Assembly: GCA_014607495.2 (NCBI GenBank)
Contig: CP053175.1
Span: 2,790,001 to 2,854,000 of the forward strand
Source of the DNA: Carposina sasakii
Lineage: Eukaryota; Arthropoda; Insecta; Lepidoptera; Carposinidae
Reading direction: 5' to 3'
DNA: 64,000 bases
Shown here: one piece after another, positions 42,265 to 53,020 of the stretch
How the letters are laid out: each line of letters starts with the position of its first letter
How positions within the stretch are numbered: the stretch's first letter is position 1
Translations under genes and position numbers: made by a program
Notes under the pieces: generated by a model
What the model was told of the DNA's origin: nothing
Seen by the model: only the letters and a program-made list of their open reading frames with translations
The model's database searches: none

Positions 42265-43650
42265 AATTCTCATCACAAAGAAATTAAGACACAGTCAGTG
42301 TACAGAACTGCATAAAAATTCTGGAACGCTCTTACCGAAGTATTAATAGCTAAATTTTGCATCGATCACATGATGTATTGCGTATCAATAAATACTAATG
42401 GATACTTTAGTGGTACAGTGTATTGGCTCTCAGATTAAGATAGAGTAGGTACTCTGCTTTCACATCATTTTATAACCGAGACTATGATAGGTAATTTTAT
42501 AGGCTGATCAACTTTTCATAATTGATGTGTAGGTAGTTAGGTATACATAATTATTATTATCTTTTCACTTTGGTACTAAAGATAAATGTTCATAGAAAGC
42601 TAAAACCGTTTCACAACTAAACTAGATAATTTAACTTTCATGTAGGTGTAGATTGAAACTTAGTCAGAATTTTGAAGGAAAACTGTTCCAAAGAAGCCAT
42701 GTGCTCTTCTGATGTATAAGCTACATAACTGCCAGGTTTAATAATAATCCATTTAGATAGTTTTTGTGTGATAGAATAACAAACATACCTCCAAATTTCC
42801 ACATAATAATATAGTAATACTGAGTAGGAAAAGAATTCTATCCAACCCGCTCTTCCATTTATTTATGGAAATATATTTTTTTTAGATTTTCTTAGTAAGT
42901 ACTTGTTATAGGAATGGGCAGTGAGCAACAACTGGTTTATTATATCGATAAAATAATGCTAGTGTAAAACATAATGTTATTACACTATGAAATTTATGCG
43001 AGTTTCTACTAAAAGGTATTGTATTTTCATAGCTAAGAAGTAACCGTTTCTTATTACTAACTCCAATGAACATAAATTACGAGCATAAAATCTAGCTGTA
43101 TGGTCATGGGGAATTTTAAAAAGGAAAATTTAGTTAAGCTCTAAAGTTTTTGTGTTTAAGTATTTTCATGTAATTTGCTCAAATTCTTGATTTGATATTA
43201 TTATGTTGTATAATATTAAAAAAATTGGTTTGCGATAAATTACATATGTTTTTATTAGGCCTGTTTATTACGCTGGCACGCCTTTAAACCACTGAACCGA
43301 TTTGATTGAAATTTAGTGCAGGGATAGAGCTGGATAATGAAATAAGTAACCTTTTATCGTGGCCACCTCGCAAGGGTCGAAAGGGGGTGAATGTTAGTAT
43401 GGTAGTGAGCCATTCTAAAAATATAACCAATTTATATTTGCGCATAACGGTATTAGGTAGTTGTAATATTGGCTTCCTCGTAGCGTGGGTTCAATACGAT
43501 TTCTATTTTCCCAACATTTACATACAAATTAACCAACCCAATACTGCAAGTTTCAACTGTAGCACTAACTTAGTCATAACTACCTATTTACTTAACTACT
43601 TAGCTGAATTTTCGATAACATTATAATATACAATTTATATTACAAAATGG
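42265..43650. other. mostly unique AT-rich stretch
   Basis: Only 43250-43400 looks retroelement-like (GCCTTTAAACCACTGAACCG, GTGGCCACCTCGCAAGGGTC). The rest has no partner or coding. Confidence 0.4.
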
Positions 43651-43651
43651 G

Positions 43652-43835
43652 GTAGCCAGAACTGCAGGTTTACGAAGGAGATTCTAAAGCCACGTTTAAT
43701 ATAGTGTCCTCAGATGTAAAAGCTCAGTGGCAAGTTGCAAGCTCATCGCCTGAGAGAATGCCCCCTAAGTTTCTCAGTGGACTCTTACGACATGCACGAG
43801 GATGCAGCTGATTTATTCTAGTGCCAGCAGCATGG
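43652..43835 (+). repeat. family B copy
   Basis: GGGGTAGCCAGAACTGCAGG to GGATGCAGCTGATTTATTC. Confidence 0.75.
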
Positions 43836-43839
43836 GTTC

Positions 43840-44394
43840 AATTTAATATGCGTATTTAATAAACCAGTAAACAATAGTAGATATCGCTACATTATAACGG
43901 TACTCTTCAATAGATAGCTTTGTAGAATAACACTTGCGGAGACCTTAATTTAGCTGTATGTCACTATATTGTTGTTATTACTGCCTTAATGTAGCTGTTG
44001 GTCTTCCTAATACCAAATAAATAAATAAATAAATAACAAGATTTGCAATAACAGCCTTTTAGACGAAAGATCGCATCGTTGCAACAGAACATAGCTTCAA
44101 TTTACCAGCATGTTCTAAACTGAAAGTTATTCAGCGATTTCGAGCGAGCAACGGTAGCAGCATTAATGGGAGTATAGCATAATTCTTGGATAGATAATTG
44201 GTTAGTGTAGTGAAATAAAATTGTAATGTTGTATATTCGTTCTAGCTAAGTATGCGAAGCTGTATTTTCTTGGTAACCGTAATGTGTTCTGTTAGCCTAA
44301 GTTGATTCTTAGATTTAAATTCAATTACGATACTTATTCCATCGTAGTTTTACTGAGAAATGTGAATGGTAGAAACATGGTAGAAAAGAAGTTA
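43840..44394. other. unique stretch
   Basis: A retroelement-like end CCAAATAAATAAATAAATAA closes at about 44035; downstream sequence to 44394 has no partner. Confidence 0.35.
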
Positions 44395-44575
44395 CCTATT
44401 TAAAACTCCGTTCGCGTGGACTGCAGAAAAAAAAAATCAAAATTGTACGGGATAATAATAAGCCCGGAAAAAATGTAGCCTTTATCGTTTCCCAGGCTCT
44501 AGACTACCTGTGTACCAAATTTTATTCAAATCATCTTAGTGGTTTTAGCGTAACATGTTTGAAAGGATTTAGTAT
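44395..44575 (+). repeat. I-type retroelement tail, diverged
   Basis: CCGTTCGCGTGGACTGCAGA, then GGATAATAATAAGCCCGG and ACCAAATTTTATTCAAATC. Confidence 0.6.
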
Positions 44576-45429
44576 AACGTATAATTTTATTACCTCTAAA
44601 TAATTAGGTAAATAATTACATTATTACCGTCATAATACATGTACGGAACAAAGAAAAATATGAACCGAATTAAACAAAAACATTCATTAATTCATTCCCT
44701 AACATGGTTCCCGAAACAAATGCTTTTACATTTTACCCCCGTAAGTAAATCATGTCGGTAACGTGGGTTTAATATTATGAATATGAAAATTCATATTCTT
44801 ACCGTTGAAAATATCACCTACGATTTTTGACATAAAATTAAATCTAATATTTTTAACGCATCTATAATAATCAATTAAAATCAATTTATTATTATAGAAT
44901 CTCCGAGATTCTACGCAATAGTAGATTAGAAAAAATCTTGCTAACATTTTGCTAACATTCTAACAGTTATTGTACAGTTAGACTGTTAGCAAAATCCAAT
45001 AACAAAGATCTAAAAATACAATCACATTGCGGTGCTAATATGTTTTATTAAACCTCGTTAATCTAAACGATAAACAGGCGTAAAACACAATATTTACAAA
45101 CACAAACTTGTAATGAAGATAAATGGGAGGCGTAAAAAAGTAATTATTTTCAGCCAGTACTGTACACCTTCAAACGGCGAAATACCAAGAAGCCATTCCG
45201 TTCTCTAATTAGAAAAAAGAATACAGAGCGCGCCTTCCGATTTCAAATCGAGGCGAGGATCGCGGACAGCAGGAAATTAAGCCGGCAGTAATCCAAACAG
45301 TTGCCGACACCTTTGCCAGACGTTATCGACCGATGTACAGTTAATTTAATACAGTTAATTTAGAGCGAAACCAATTTGAATTGCAGCGAAAACAATTGGA
45401 AGGAATAAAATTGTCCAGTCCCTTTTTTC
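44576..45429. other. unique stretch upstream of the candidate promoter
   Basis: No repeat partner is visible. Direct TACAGTTAATTTA repeats occur near 45335-45360. It could hold regulatory DNA; no specific site can be supported. Confidence 0.4.
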
Positions 45430-45514
45430 TGTTATTTCGGGGTTAGTCGGTTTGATCGAGAGGCATTGACGGATTTGCTTTCCGCGTCGCGTCGGTTGGT
45501 TTCGTCTCGCGCGC

Positions 45515-45550
45515 GTTTAGTTCTGCCCCAGCTTTCGGAGGGAGAGGTTC
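45515..45550 (+). promoter_or_regulatory. candidate Inr + DPE core promoter
   Basis: TTTAGTTC (45516-45523) fits the insect initiator YYANWYY with +1 at A45519. GGTTC at 45546-45550 fits the DPE consensus RGWYV at exactly +28 to +32. There is no TATA box. The surrounding 45470-45600 is CpG-rich. The motifs are short, so chance is possible. Confidence 0.4.
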
Positions 45551-45829
45551 CGTCGGTTCGTCGAAAGCGTCGCTTACGTTCGGAACGTAATCGTAAAGTC
45601 GTGATGTAAAACATGGATTACAGTGTGTGTTAATGTCTAACGAGGTTTTATTTTGGATTTTTATTGAGGTCCAGTGCGATTGATGGGTATATTGTGACAG
45701 GTTTATGTGAAATCGGGATTTAGTGTGTGGTGGTGTGTTTTGTGTAAAACAGTGGGATGTCTGGAATTTTGTGAATGATACGGTTTAGTGGAATCCGCTT
45801 GGAGGCTGTATTATCTCGTTAACTAACAG
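45519..45829 (+). other. candidate non-coding first exon (5' UTR) of a plus-strand gene
   Basis: A stretch of about 310 bp with no repeat partner in the window, starting in a GC-rich patch and ending AACTAACAG|GTAAGT, a perfect donor at 45829/45830. It holds several ATGs that all end quickly: ATG-TAA at 45604, a 6-codon frame at 45613, a 16-codon frame at 45633, further very short ones, and a last frame (MIRFSGIRLEAVLSR) that stops before the donor. No long coding starts here, as expected for a leader exon or a non-coding RNA. The downstream intron would contain the recursive splice site at 59663. The gene is unknown; its coding exons must lie beyond the window. Confidence 0.5.
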
Positions 45830-46583
45830 GTAAGTTGCTTTACTTGCCTATTCAAGTGCAAAGTTCCCAGAGCAATAAGGTAATGGAACCTGCTTACCTA
45901 CCTTTTATGTTAATTTCAGTGCGGTTCTCTGATAGTTTTACTTACCCGCCAAATGTAAATTCTTTTAATATGGTTTCGGTAATTTTCAATGATAGTTAGG
46001 TACCCTGAAAATTAAACCATGTTCTTAATTTTTATTGTAATAGTAGCCTTTAATTTATCGGCGTTATGTAGGTATAATGACGGGCATAGCTCTTTAAGAG
46101 ATTTCTTCCAGCAAACCAAGCAAATGGTTACACAAAACAAACCTACTAACTAGCTAGTTAGTTAGGTAGGTACCTACTAAATGAATTACTTTCCTTAATA
46201 TGTACCTATAGTATGGTTTAGCTGCAAATACCCCATTCTCCCTTTGAGAATATTGGTAGGTAGTTACACCTGTGTACATATAGGTGCTTCAAAGTTAAGT
46301 TACCTAGTCGTTTAAACGAGTCTCTCATTTTGTTTGAGACTTGAGACACTTTTTTCATATCGAATATGTAATTAAAGAAATTAATTGTTACCTACTTAGG
46401 ACAATGGCTTTATGGATATAGTTTCCTTTGGCTTTACTTTGGAAATTAAATTGAAACAAAAAACCTTTAAGGTAGGTGCAGATGGATAGTTTACCCTACG
46501 TACGACTCAAAAACATAAAGGATTAGGTTTTTACAAAATCTGCTTAAATAAATAAACTGAATTAGTGACACTTACGTCCTAAA
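45830..46583. other. start of the presumed first intron
   Basis: Largely unique AT-rich sequence with many TAGGTA/TACCTA motifs; a small Q scrap at 46080-46135. Confidence 0.4.
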
Positions 46584-46596
46584 TACAGAAATAGGT

Positions 46597-46669
46597 TATA
46601 AAATTATTAATAAAGAAATGGAAAAAATTCCTCACCCGAGTGGGAATCGAACCAACGACCTCTGCATAG
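46597..46669 (-). mobile_element. tRNA-like SINE (family F), 73-bp truncated copy F6 with 13-bp TSD
   Basis: TACAGAAATAGGT at 46584-46596 and 46670-46682 is an exact 13-bp TSD. The insert keeps only the family 3' end and the B-box half of the tRNA-like part, so it is a 5'-truncated retro-insertion. Confidence 0.9.
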
Positions 46670-46976
46670 TACAGAAATAGGTATTGACATTTAAGAAGTT
46701 AATTATTAGATAGGTATTCTAGTATGTACCTAATTATTTACTTAGTTTTATTAAACGGCCTTAACTGTAATTTGATAGGTAAAATATACCTACCTAGGTA
46801 TGCTATAGATAGACACACTACGAGGATGATGTCGCACGCAGTTAAGTTCTATGGTCGCAGTAATCACCCGAGTGCGCCAGAAGGAGGGTTATGTTTTTCG
46901 AGTGTTTTTATGTACCTATGTATATTTCTTTGGCACGCTTGAGAGTAAGAAACTTATCGCATTTAAGCTCTAGCCA

Positions 46977-47159
46977 GGGGTTCGCAAACTTTTTTCTCAT
47001 AGACCCCTATCATAAGTTTACTGGTTCTGGTGGACCCCCTATAGACCTACACCACGTACAAATTAATTGTGAACCACCATTTTGTCACGCAAACGTAGAC
47101 CCGCATAGAGTCTCCTGTGGATCCCTGCGGGTCCACCTGGACCACTATGGGAACCGTTG
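46977..47159. mobile_element. hAT-like MITE, degenerate
   Basis: The left end CAGGGGTTCGCAAACTTTTT has the CAGGGGT start common to hAT elements. The right end GGGAACCGTT is an imperfect inverse. GCTCTA lies on both sides (6 of 8 TSD positions). The interior repeats GACCCCC / GGGTCCACC motifs. Confidence 0.55.
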
Positions 47160-47206
47160 CTCTAAATTTTTTACGCTGTCGCGGGGTTATTTCAAAATAG
47201 TAGATG

Positions 47207-47236
47207 CCCCAGACTTCGTCCGCGTGGACTTATAGA
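47207..47236 (+). repeat. I-type tail scrap
   Basis: GACTTCGTCCGCGTGGACTT only. Confidence 0.55.
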
Positions 47237-47499
47237 ATTAATCCCACTAAAACATTTCTAGTAAAAAGTTGCCAAGACTCGCATTGTCAAAAAGTTATCA
47301 GTTGAGGTAGAGCCAAGGTTCTAATTCCACACGCCCCCTAACTCTAAAAGGCCTAACTTCACAAACTTCACTTGTACTTATAGGTTGGTACCTCAACAAC
47401 TTTTACCACACAGAAACTCCTTTCGCTGTCAACTTTATAAAAGGGTACAAAATCCCCATTTAGGGACAAAAGGGGAAAAAACGCCTTATCTCCAAGTTA

Positions 47500-47605
47500 A
47501 CCCCTCTTAAAACAAAGGTGTGGACAATGGCAGTGAAGCCCGGAAGCCCCCAAAGCCATTTGTCATTGGTCCTTGGAGTCAAAAAAATTTTGTTCGGAAA
47601 CCAAT
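47500..47605 (+). repeat. unknown repeat, copy 1
   Basis: GCAGTGAAGCCCGGAAGCCC and CAAAGCCATTT resemble 48740-48850 (CAGTGAAATCCCGGAAGCC, CAAGTAGCCAT) with the same spacing of side matches. Confidence 0.45.
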
Positions 47606-47664
47606 TTAAGGGAGACTGTTTTATTTCTTTCATAACTACTGTAGTGTACCTACTGTGTATCCGG

Positions 47665-47853
47665 CCCCCTTATTACCTAACTAGCAAAAGCAAAGCGATA
47701 GCGAAAATTGTACAAAACATCGCTGATTGCTTGTCAAAATCGTATTACGTAAAATGAAGTTCAAAGGAACTTTGACATTTCAAGGCGAATATTGTACAAT
47801 TTTCGCTATCGCTTTGCTTCGGCTTTGCTATTGCAAATTAGGTAATCAGGGGG
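47665..47853. mobile_element. N-type MITE, copy N2a
   Basis: Ends CCCCCTTATTACCTAACTAG and TTAGGTAATCAGGGGG; inner arms GCGATAGCGAAAATTGTAC and GTACAATTTTCGCTATCGC are inverted. Nearly the same as 56952-57139. Confidence 0.8.
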
Positions 47854-47859
47854 CCGTAC

Positions 47860-48078
47860 TGATACGGGGCTTCACTAGAATACATCAGCTGCATCTCCTT
47901 CCGTGCATGTCGTAAGAGTCGACTAAGGAACTTGGGGCGTTCTCTCAGGCTATGGGCTAGTATCTTGTAACTGATCCTTAACATATGACCCTACTATGCT
48001 TAACGTGGCTGCAGGATCTCCATCGAGATCCTGCAGTTTTGGCTACCCCATTTTTGGGAACACGGTCGTGTCTATGTA
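47860..48078 (-). repeat. family B copy, near complete
   Basis: From ACGGGGCTTCACTAGAATAC to GGGAACACGGTCGTGTC, immediately after N2a. Confidence 0.8.
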
Positions 48079-48089
48079 TGTACATGTAC

Positions 48090-48323
48090 CATGAACGTAT
48101 AAAGAATAACGGACAGAGTGTTGTGACTACACAGAGTGAAGCGTTCATAGTAAGCTCGGCAACGATATCCCATGGAGTAGGGATGTGCATTGACGCGTTA
48201 TCCACCCACCATAGTAAGCTCGGCGCCTAATGGAAAATACCCACACATTCCCAACGAGCGCCATTTCGGTGGTTCAATCTGTGCAGTGACAGCATTACGT
48301 CCGTTGTTCTTTATACGTTCATG
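48090..48323. mobile_element. family M hAT-like MITE, copy 2, perfect 8-bp TSD
   Basis: CATGAACGTATAAAGAATAA and TTGTTCTTTATACGTTCATG are inverted ends. ACATGTAC occurs at 48082-48089 and 48324-48331. Confidence 0.9.
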
Positions 48324-48414
48324 ACATGTACCTTTAAGAACACAGCCGTGTATGTAGGTTACGTACTGTAACTAACTAATCTAGTTACGAGTAGATGTAG
48401 CTAATACCGCTGTC

Positions 48415-48530
48415 TGAGTGGTGTAACCAGTTATACCCCGTAGTGATGCCCCCGTAAATAATGTTGGGGGTTGGGAATCTCCTATGACCAGGGGCCCCTT
48501 CCGGAAGGGGTTTCTAGTTACGCCCCTGTA
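48415..48530. repeat. possible MITE remnant
   Basis: GGTGTAACCAGTTA at the left and CTAGTTACGCCCCTG at the right are roughly inverted; no TSD and no second copy. Confidence 0.3.
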
Positions 48531-48739
48531 TTCTGGTCTTTTCTATGATTCTATGATGATGATGATAGGCCGAAAAACTTTTCCCAACCGTCCCGTTAAC
48601 GGAACGGGGGATAGTAGGTACCGCCACCAGCCCTGTGGTGTACAATACTAAGATTGCGATGATTTCAAAATAAGGCTCCAGTGAAAATTTAATTTACGCC
48701 TTAATCATGGGGCAAAGCAAAAAGTTTCTACTCGACCCT

Positions 48740-48850
48740 TGTTAAAAACTGAAAAAAAAGTGTCGACAGCACAGTGAAATCCCGGAAGCCTTCAAGTAGC
48801 CATATTTCATGAACGTGTGTGTTCTTGAGTGATAAAAAAATCCGCCCCCG
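48740..48850 (+). repeat. unknown repeat, copy 2
   Basis: Partner of 47500-47605, more diverged. Confidence 0.45.
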
Positions 48851-48993
48851 GGTTGCGCCGGGCTTTAATGTCCCTTTTAATCGACTACGGGGTTCGATTC
48901 GACCCACTTTTCTAGTAAAAGGGTTGTTTTTGGTGTCATAAAAATGTTAGTTTGATTTAGTAGTTTTGAAGTCATTTATTCATATATCATCAT

Positions 48994-49113
48994 ATATACT
49001 TTATTGTACACATAGAAAACATAAATGATAATAATATTAAAAAGATAATGTACAAAGGCGAGCTTATCTCTGACAGAGATTTCTTCCAGGTAACCAGTTA
49101 ACATTTTGTGATT
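48994..49113 (-). repeat. Q-type LINE 3' UTR
   Basis: ACTTTATTGTACACATAGAA and AAAGGCGAGCTTATCTCTGA. Confidence 0.65.
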
Positions 49114-49149
49114 GGTAAATGTTTTATTGTTTTAAGATGGTCATTTATT

Positions 49150-49228
49150 GTTCTAAGGCTGTGCCAAATGTGGGTGTGGTAGCTCCTTTATGATCCTGCA
49201 GCTCTAGCTATCCCTTTTCTGGTACATG
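49150..49228 (-). repeat. family B fragment
   Basis: CCTTTATGATCCTGCAGCTC and GTACATGGCCTTGT. Confidence 0.6.
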
Positions 49229-49324
49229 GCCTTGTATCATGAATCATATGTAGGTAAGTTAGTTCTAAGATGGATTTTAATTAAGGTCTCTATTCTAAGG
49301 TCGGCTTATTCTTCTTTAAAGCCT

Positions 49325-49440
49325 TGCCACAATATATTCCTGAAAACTGCATCGAAATCGGTTCAGCCGTTTCTGATATTAGCGTGCACAAACGCACAGA
49401 CAAACCGACAAACAGTCAAAAATTCCAAAAATCATTATTT
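49325..49440 (+). repeat. V-type retroelement tail
   Basis: TTCCTGAAAACTGCATCGAA with the ATCGGTTCAGCCGTTTCTG stretch; inverse copy at 60306-60440. Confidence 0.65.
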
Positions 49441-49571
49441 TGGGTACTATATTTACCTGCCAAGAGTCATCTACATTGGTAGCTATTCGACTCGTATGCC
49501 CTAGCAACCTATTTTACTAACTGGAACACGCAAATAGAAAGGGATATATACCACGAATTCATTTTATAATT

Positions 49572-49829
49572 CATCATCATCAGCCTATTGCAGTCCACTG
49601 CTGGACGTAGACCTCCCCCAGGGCACGCCACAAGACTGCCATGGGGGGTAATTGCCCATAGTCACCACGCTGGGCAGGCGGGTTGGTGACCGCAGTTTGT
49701 ATTTTGGACTATGTTGTCAACACGGGAGGCGCTGCGGCCCACCTCCCGGAAACCCTTAATCGCCTCGTACGATACCCACGGGCAGACATGGGGTGGTACG
49801 AATTCTACTCTGCCGGCACCATGCACACA
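49572..49829 (-). mobile_element. family A full copy with 11-bp TSD
   Basis: ATTTTATAATT at 49561-49571 and 49830-49840 flanks a complete copy. Confidence 0.85.
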
Positions 49830-50016
49830 ATTTTATAATTAACAATAAAAAATACGAAAAAACGTCGATCCTGGCTGACATGTATTTGCAGAAACCATAG
49901 ACACAAAATAAAAGTGACTGATACTAGATTCAGTTCATACATGTAGGTAACTATTGCTGATACTAAAAGCTTAAACCATACACTTATGAATTTACTTCGA
50001 TGTAGGTAAGTACTAA

Positions 50017-50188
50017 GGGGACGACCACACAGAACAGACGTAAGACACGGACCCGTCGCAGTCGCGGCGCCCGTTTAATCTACTTTCATACAAAATGTAT
50101 ACAGCCGTCGCGACGTGAAACATACAGAAAAGACGGACCGCGACTGCGACGGGTCCGTGTCTTACGTCTGTTCTGTGTAGTCGTCCCC
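50017..50188. mobile_element. Harbinger-like palindromic MITE, TAA target
   Basis: GGGGACGACCACACAGAACA and TGTTCTGTGTAGTCGTCCCC begin arms of about 52 bp with one mismatch. TAA sits at 50014-50016 and 50189-50191. CG-rich, 172 bp, single copy. Confidence 0.8.
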
Positions 50189-50191
50189 TAA

Positions 50192-50640
50192 GGTTTGAAC
50201 TTCCGTTACTCAGTAATTTACACTACAGTAAGCTAAGCGCGTATAAAATGACGAGTCTTGATCGAATACTAAGCTAAACATTTGGCATGGATACGGTCCC
50301 GTAACATGACATGACGATTATAACATTAAAATAGTTAAAGACTGCTCAGATGTTTCTGCCAAGCTGTAACAAGAAAAAACATTTATTTGATAGTTGTATA
50401 TACACTACAGACCCAGAAAGCTTTTGTAAGACGGGCCGCTGTTAGATGTATGACCAATAGTTCTTTAATCAAATTCCATTCAAAAAGCACATGTTCCAGG
50501 TTTTCAATTTATGTGAAAATTATACAAATTTTAGTAAATTCGGCTTTCTGTCGATTTTCTGTAGTTGAGACCATATAATATATTATATCCTTGTTGAAAC
50601 CCGTTGAGACGACGCTGTGACAAATAGAATGTTAAAAACA
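50192..50640. other. no clear feature
   Basis: AT-rich, single-copy-looking sequence. Confidence 0.3.
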
Positions 50641-50648
50641 AAAATATA

Positions 50649-50902
50649 CAGGGTGTAACAGAAAGGGTATGTTAATCGAAAAGCTATGTAAATAGCCCAC
50701 TATAGAGAACCTATTTCCAGAGACTCGAAATCACATTTTTATTTTTCAAGATTGTATGACAATTCCTGAGATATTTAAAAATTCTCCATACTATCGGGAA
50801 ACATAAACATGTGATTTCGCGCCTCAAATTTTGTGAATAGGTTCTCTACAGTGGGCTATTTACATAGCTTTTTGCTTAACATACCCTTTTTGTTACACCC
50901 TG
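50649..50902. mobile_element. family C palindromic MITE, copy 5
   Basis: Ends CAGGGTGTAACAGAAAGGG and CTTTTTGTTACACCCTG with TA flanks. Confidence 0.85.
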
Positions 50903-50904
50903 TA

Positions 50905-51410
50905 TATCAGAATGGATAAGTTAGTTAATAAGTATAAGGAATAACCATTAAAAATTCTTTTTTATAAAATTTTAGCTAAAAAATACATTTTATACATTGC
51001 ACTGTTATTGGGTACTAATCACATTATATTAAAGAACACTTAAATAGATTATGTAGGTATTAGAAATAAATATAATTTTAGTATCGAACAGTTAAGATAA
51101 GCGCCTATTAAGGACTTTAAGTTGTTATTTTGCTTTTATTTGACGTTTTTAGTGCTTAGAAACGTTAGGCATATAGGTACCAGATAGGTAGAGTGGAACC
51201 CGTTTTAAAGTTACTTTACCTTTTAATCCAGGTTAATCCAAGTTCTAAGGAAATGTAAAATAGTTGGTATATTGATAGAATGTTATGATTTTAATTCAAA
51301 ACTACATTTTAATATAAATTATGAAAGTATATTTTTGAGATATTACGGTTTAAGTAGGTACGAGTATGCCTCGTATGTAATGTTGTTGGTCACGTTGGTT
51401 CTACGTTTAG
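50905..51410. other. no clear feature
   Basis: AT-rich unique-looking sequence. Confidence 0.3.
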
Positions 51411-51413
51411 CGG

Positions 51414-51530
51414 ATCGAACATAGATAGATAGATAGATAAAATTCTTTATTGTACTACAGCAAAAAACACATGTACAAGGGCGAGCTTAATGCCTTGCAA
51501 GGCATTCTCTACCAGCTAACCTGGAACATC
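51414..51530 (-). repeat. Q-type LINE 3' UTR, (GATA)n end
   Basis: ATAGATAGATAGATAGATAA then TTCTTTATTGTACTACAGC and GCATTCTCTACCAGCTAACC. Confidence 0.7.
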
Positions 51531-51534
51531 GTGA

Positions 51535-53018
51535 AATTTGTCACGAAGATAGTTTATAAGTCTCTAGATCTCAATAGGTACGAGTAGTTAGTAAAGAGTC
51601 ACTCCCATTACTTAATTCGTCCCTTGCTCTGTGCTCAGCTTTATTATTTAACTAGTACAAGTTATGATTACAAATTAAAAATATGTGAACAAGTTCAACT
51701 CACTAAAACTTGCAAAAAAATTTTTTTTTACAAAAATTAGACCTTTACAAATCAGATTGTGGCCAAAATTTTTCTTCCGTAAAATTGTATCGCCTTCGTT
51801 AGGTGGACTTGATCACTGTTCCCTGTAGAATACTTTGGTTTCCCTTAAATGTTGGGTTTTACTTATTTCATATAGTTACATAATACGTAGGTAAATATAG
51901 TCACGCCCATTGCCATACTCGGGCAGGTGAGTTGACTTTGGGTCCTTAGGTATTAGTAGAACCTACTTAATAGAACCCCTTATTACTTATTAAGTAACTG
52001 CTTTAGATACGAGTAATACTAGTGAACGCCCGCGACTTTGTCCGCGTAAACTAGAAATCCTGATAATTATCGTTACCGTGGGGATTTCGGAATTTTTACT
52101 TATTGGGTGTATTATTTACTAATACTTATATTATTTTTAATAATATTTCACTAAGATCAGATTTAGGCTGCGGGTTATAGGGCTTGTCATTCAGGTCAAA
52201 GCATTTTTTAATATGTAAATATATTTAACATAGGTAACTATTATGTCTAATAAAACAGTATTTTGATGTAGGAGCATTTATTGAGCTAGGTAGCCAATAT
52301 ATTGAGTGTCACATAGTTATGAAGCCGGCGCCAGACATAGCTTCACTTGATTGAACACTTGTTTGATTACCATGTGTGGCACGAGACTTTGAATATGTGT
52401 CCAAAGTTTGGACAAAGATTAAATTAAATTGAATTAAGCCAAATCATAATATCCCATTACAACATTCCAGTTACTAAAATTAAATACAAAAATCATGTGA
52501 ACTGTTTGTTATTGTGTTTCTGTTTCTGTCGAGTAGTGAATACCATGTATATATGTGTTTGTGTCTATGTATGTGTGAGAGAGTAGATATCTATGTGAAG
52601 ATGTACACATTTAAATATCTAAGAAACAATCTCCATAAGAGCTTCGATCTCATTATATTGCAGGTCTTTCAGCCATTCAGTTACTTTTTGTTTGCATCTA
52701 AAATGAGATAATGGATAGATATTGAGCATCTTGTTCACTTTGTTATATATATATATATATATCCCGAGAGTCTATAATATTGGTGCTCCCCAAAGGCGGT
52801 TTTGGTCACTGCCACCGCAACCACATCATGATTCCCTCTTCTGTTGGAAACTTTTGATGTACTCGTATATATCAAAGCTTTGTGTTTCCTCAGTATCAGA
52901 TTCAGTACGAAAAGTTTTTCTTATACAAATAAAAGATTATCAACTACCCACACAATACATAAATAGCAATACACAACATCATGAAATAGCCTAAATGCTA
53001 TTAATCACATCGTGGTAC
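51535..53018. other. mostly unique AT-rich stretch
   Basis: An I-tail scrap at 52019-52060 (GAACGCCCGCGACTTTGTCC), a (TA)n run at about 52745-52763, and nothing else that I can support. Confidence 0.35.
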
Positions 53019-53020
53019 AT

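Noticed and set aside
46891..47235. 114-codon plus-strand frame
   Set aside because: It runs through a hAT-like MITE and an I-tail scrap, so the open frame is accidental.
52640..52705. Exon starting after TATTGCAG
   Set aside because: No downstream donor at a sensible distance and no coding; the acceptor context is short.
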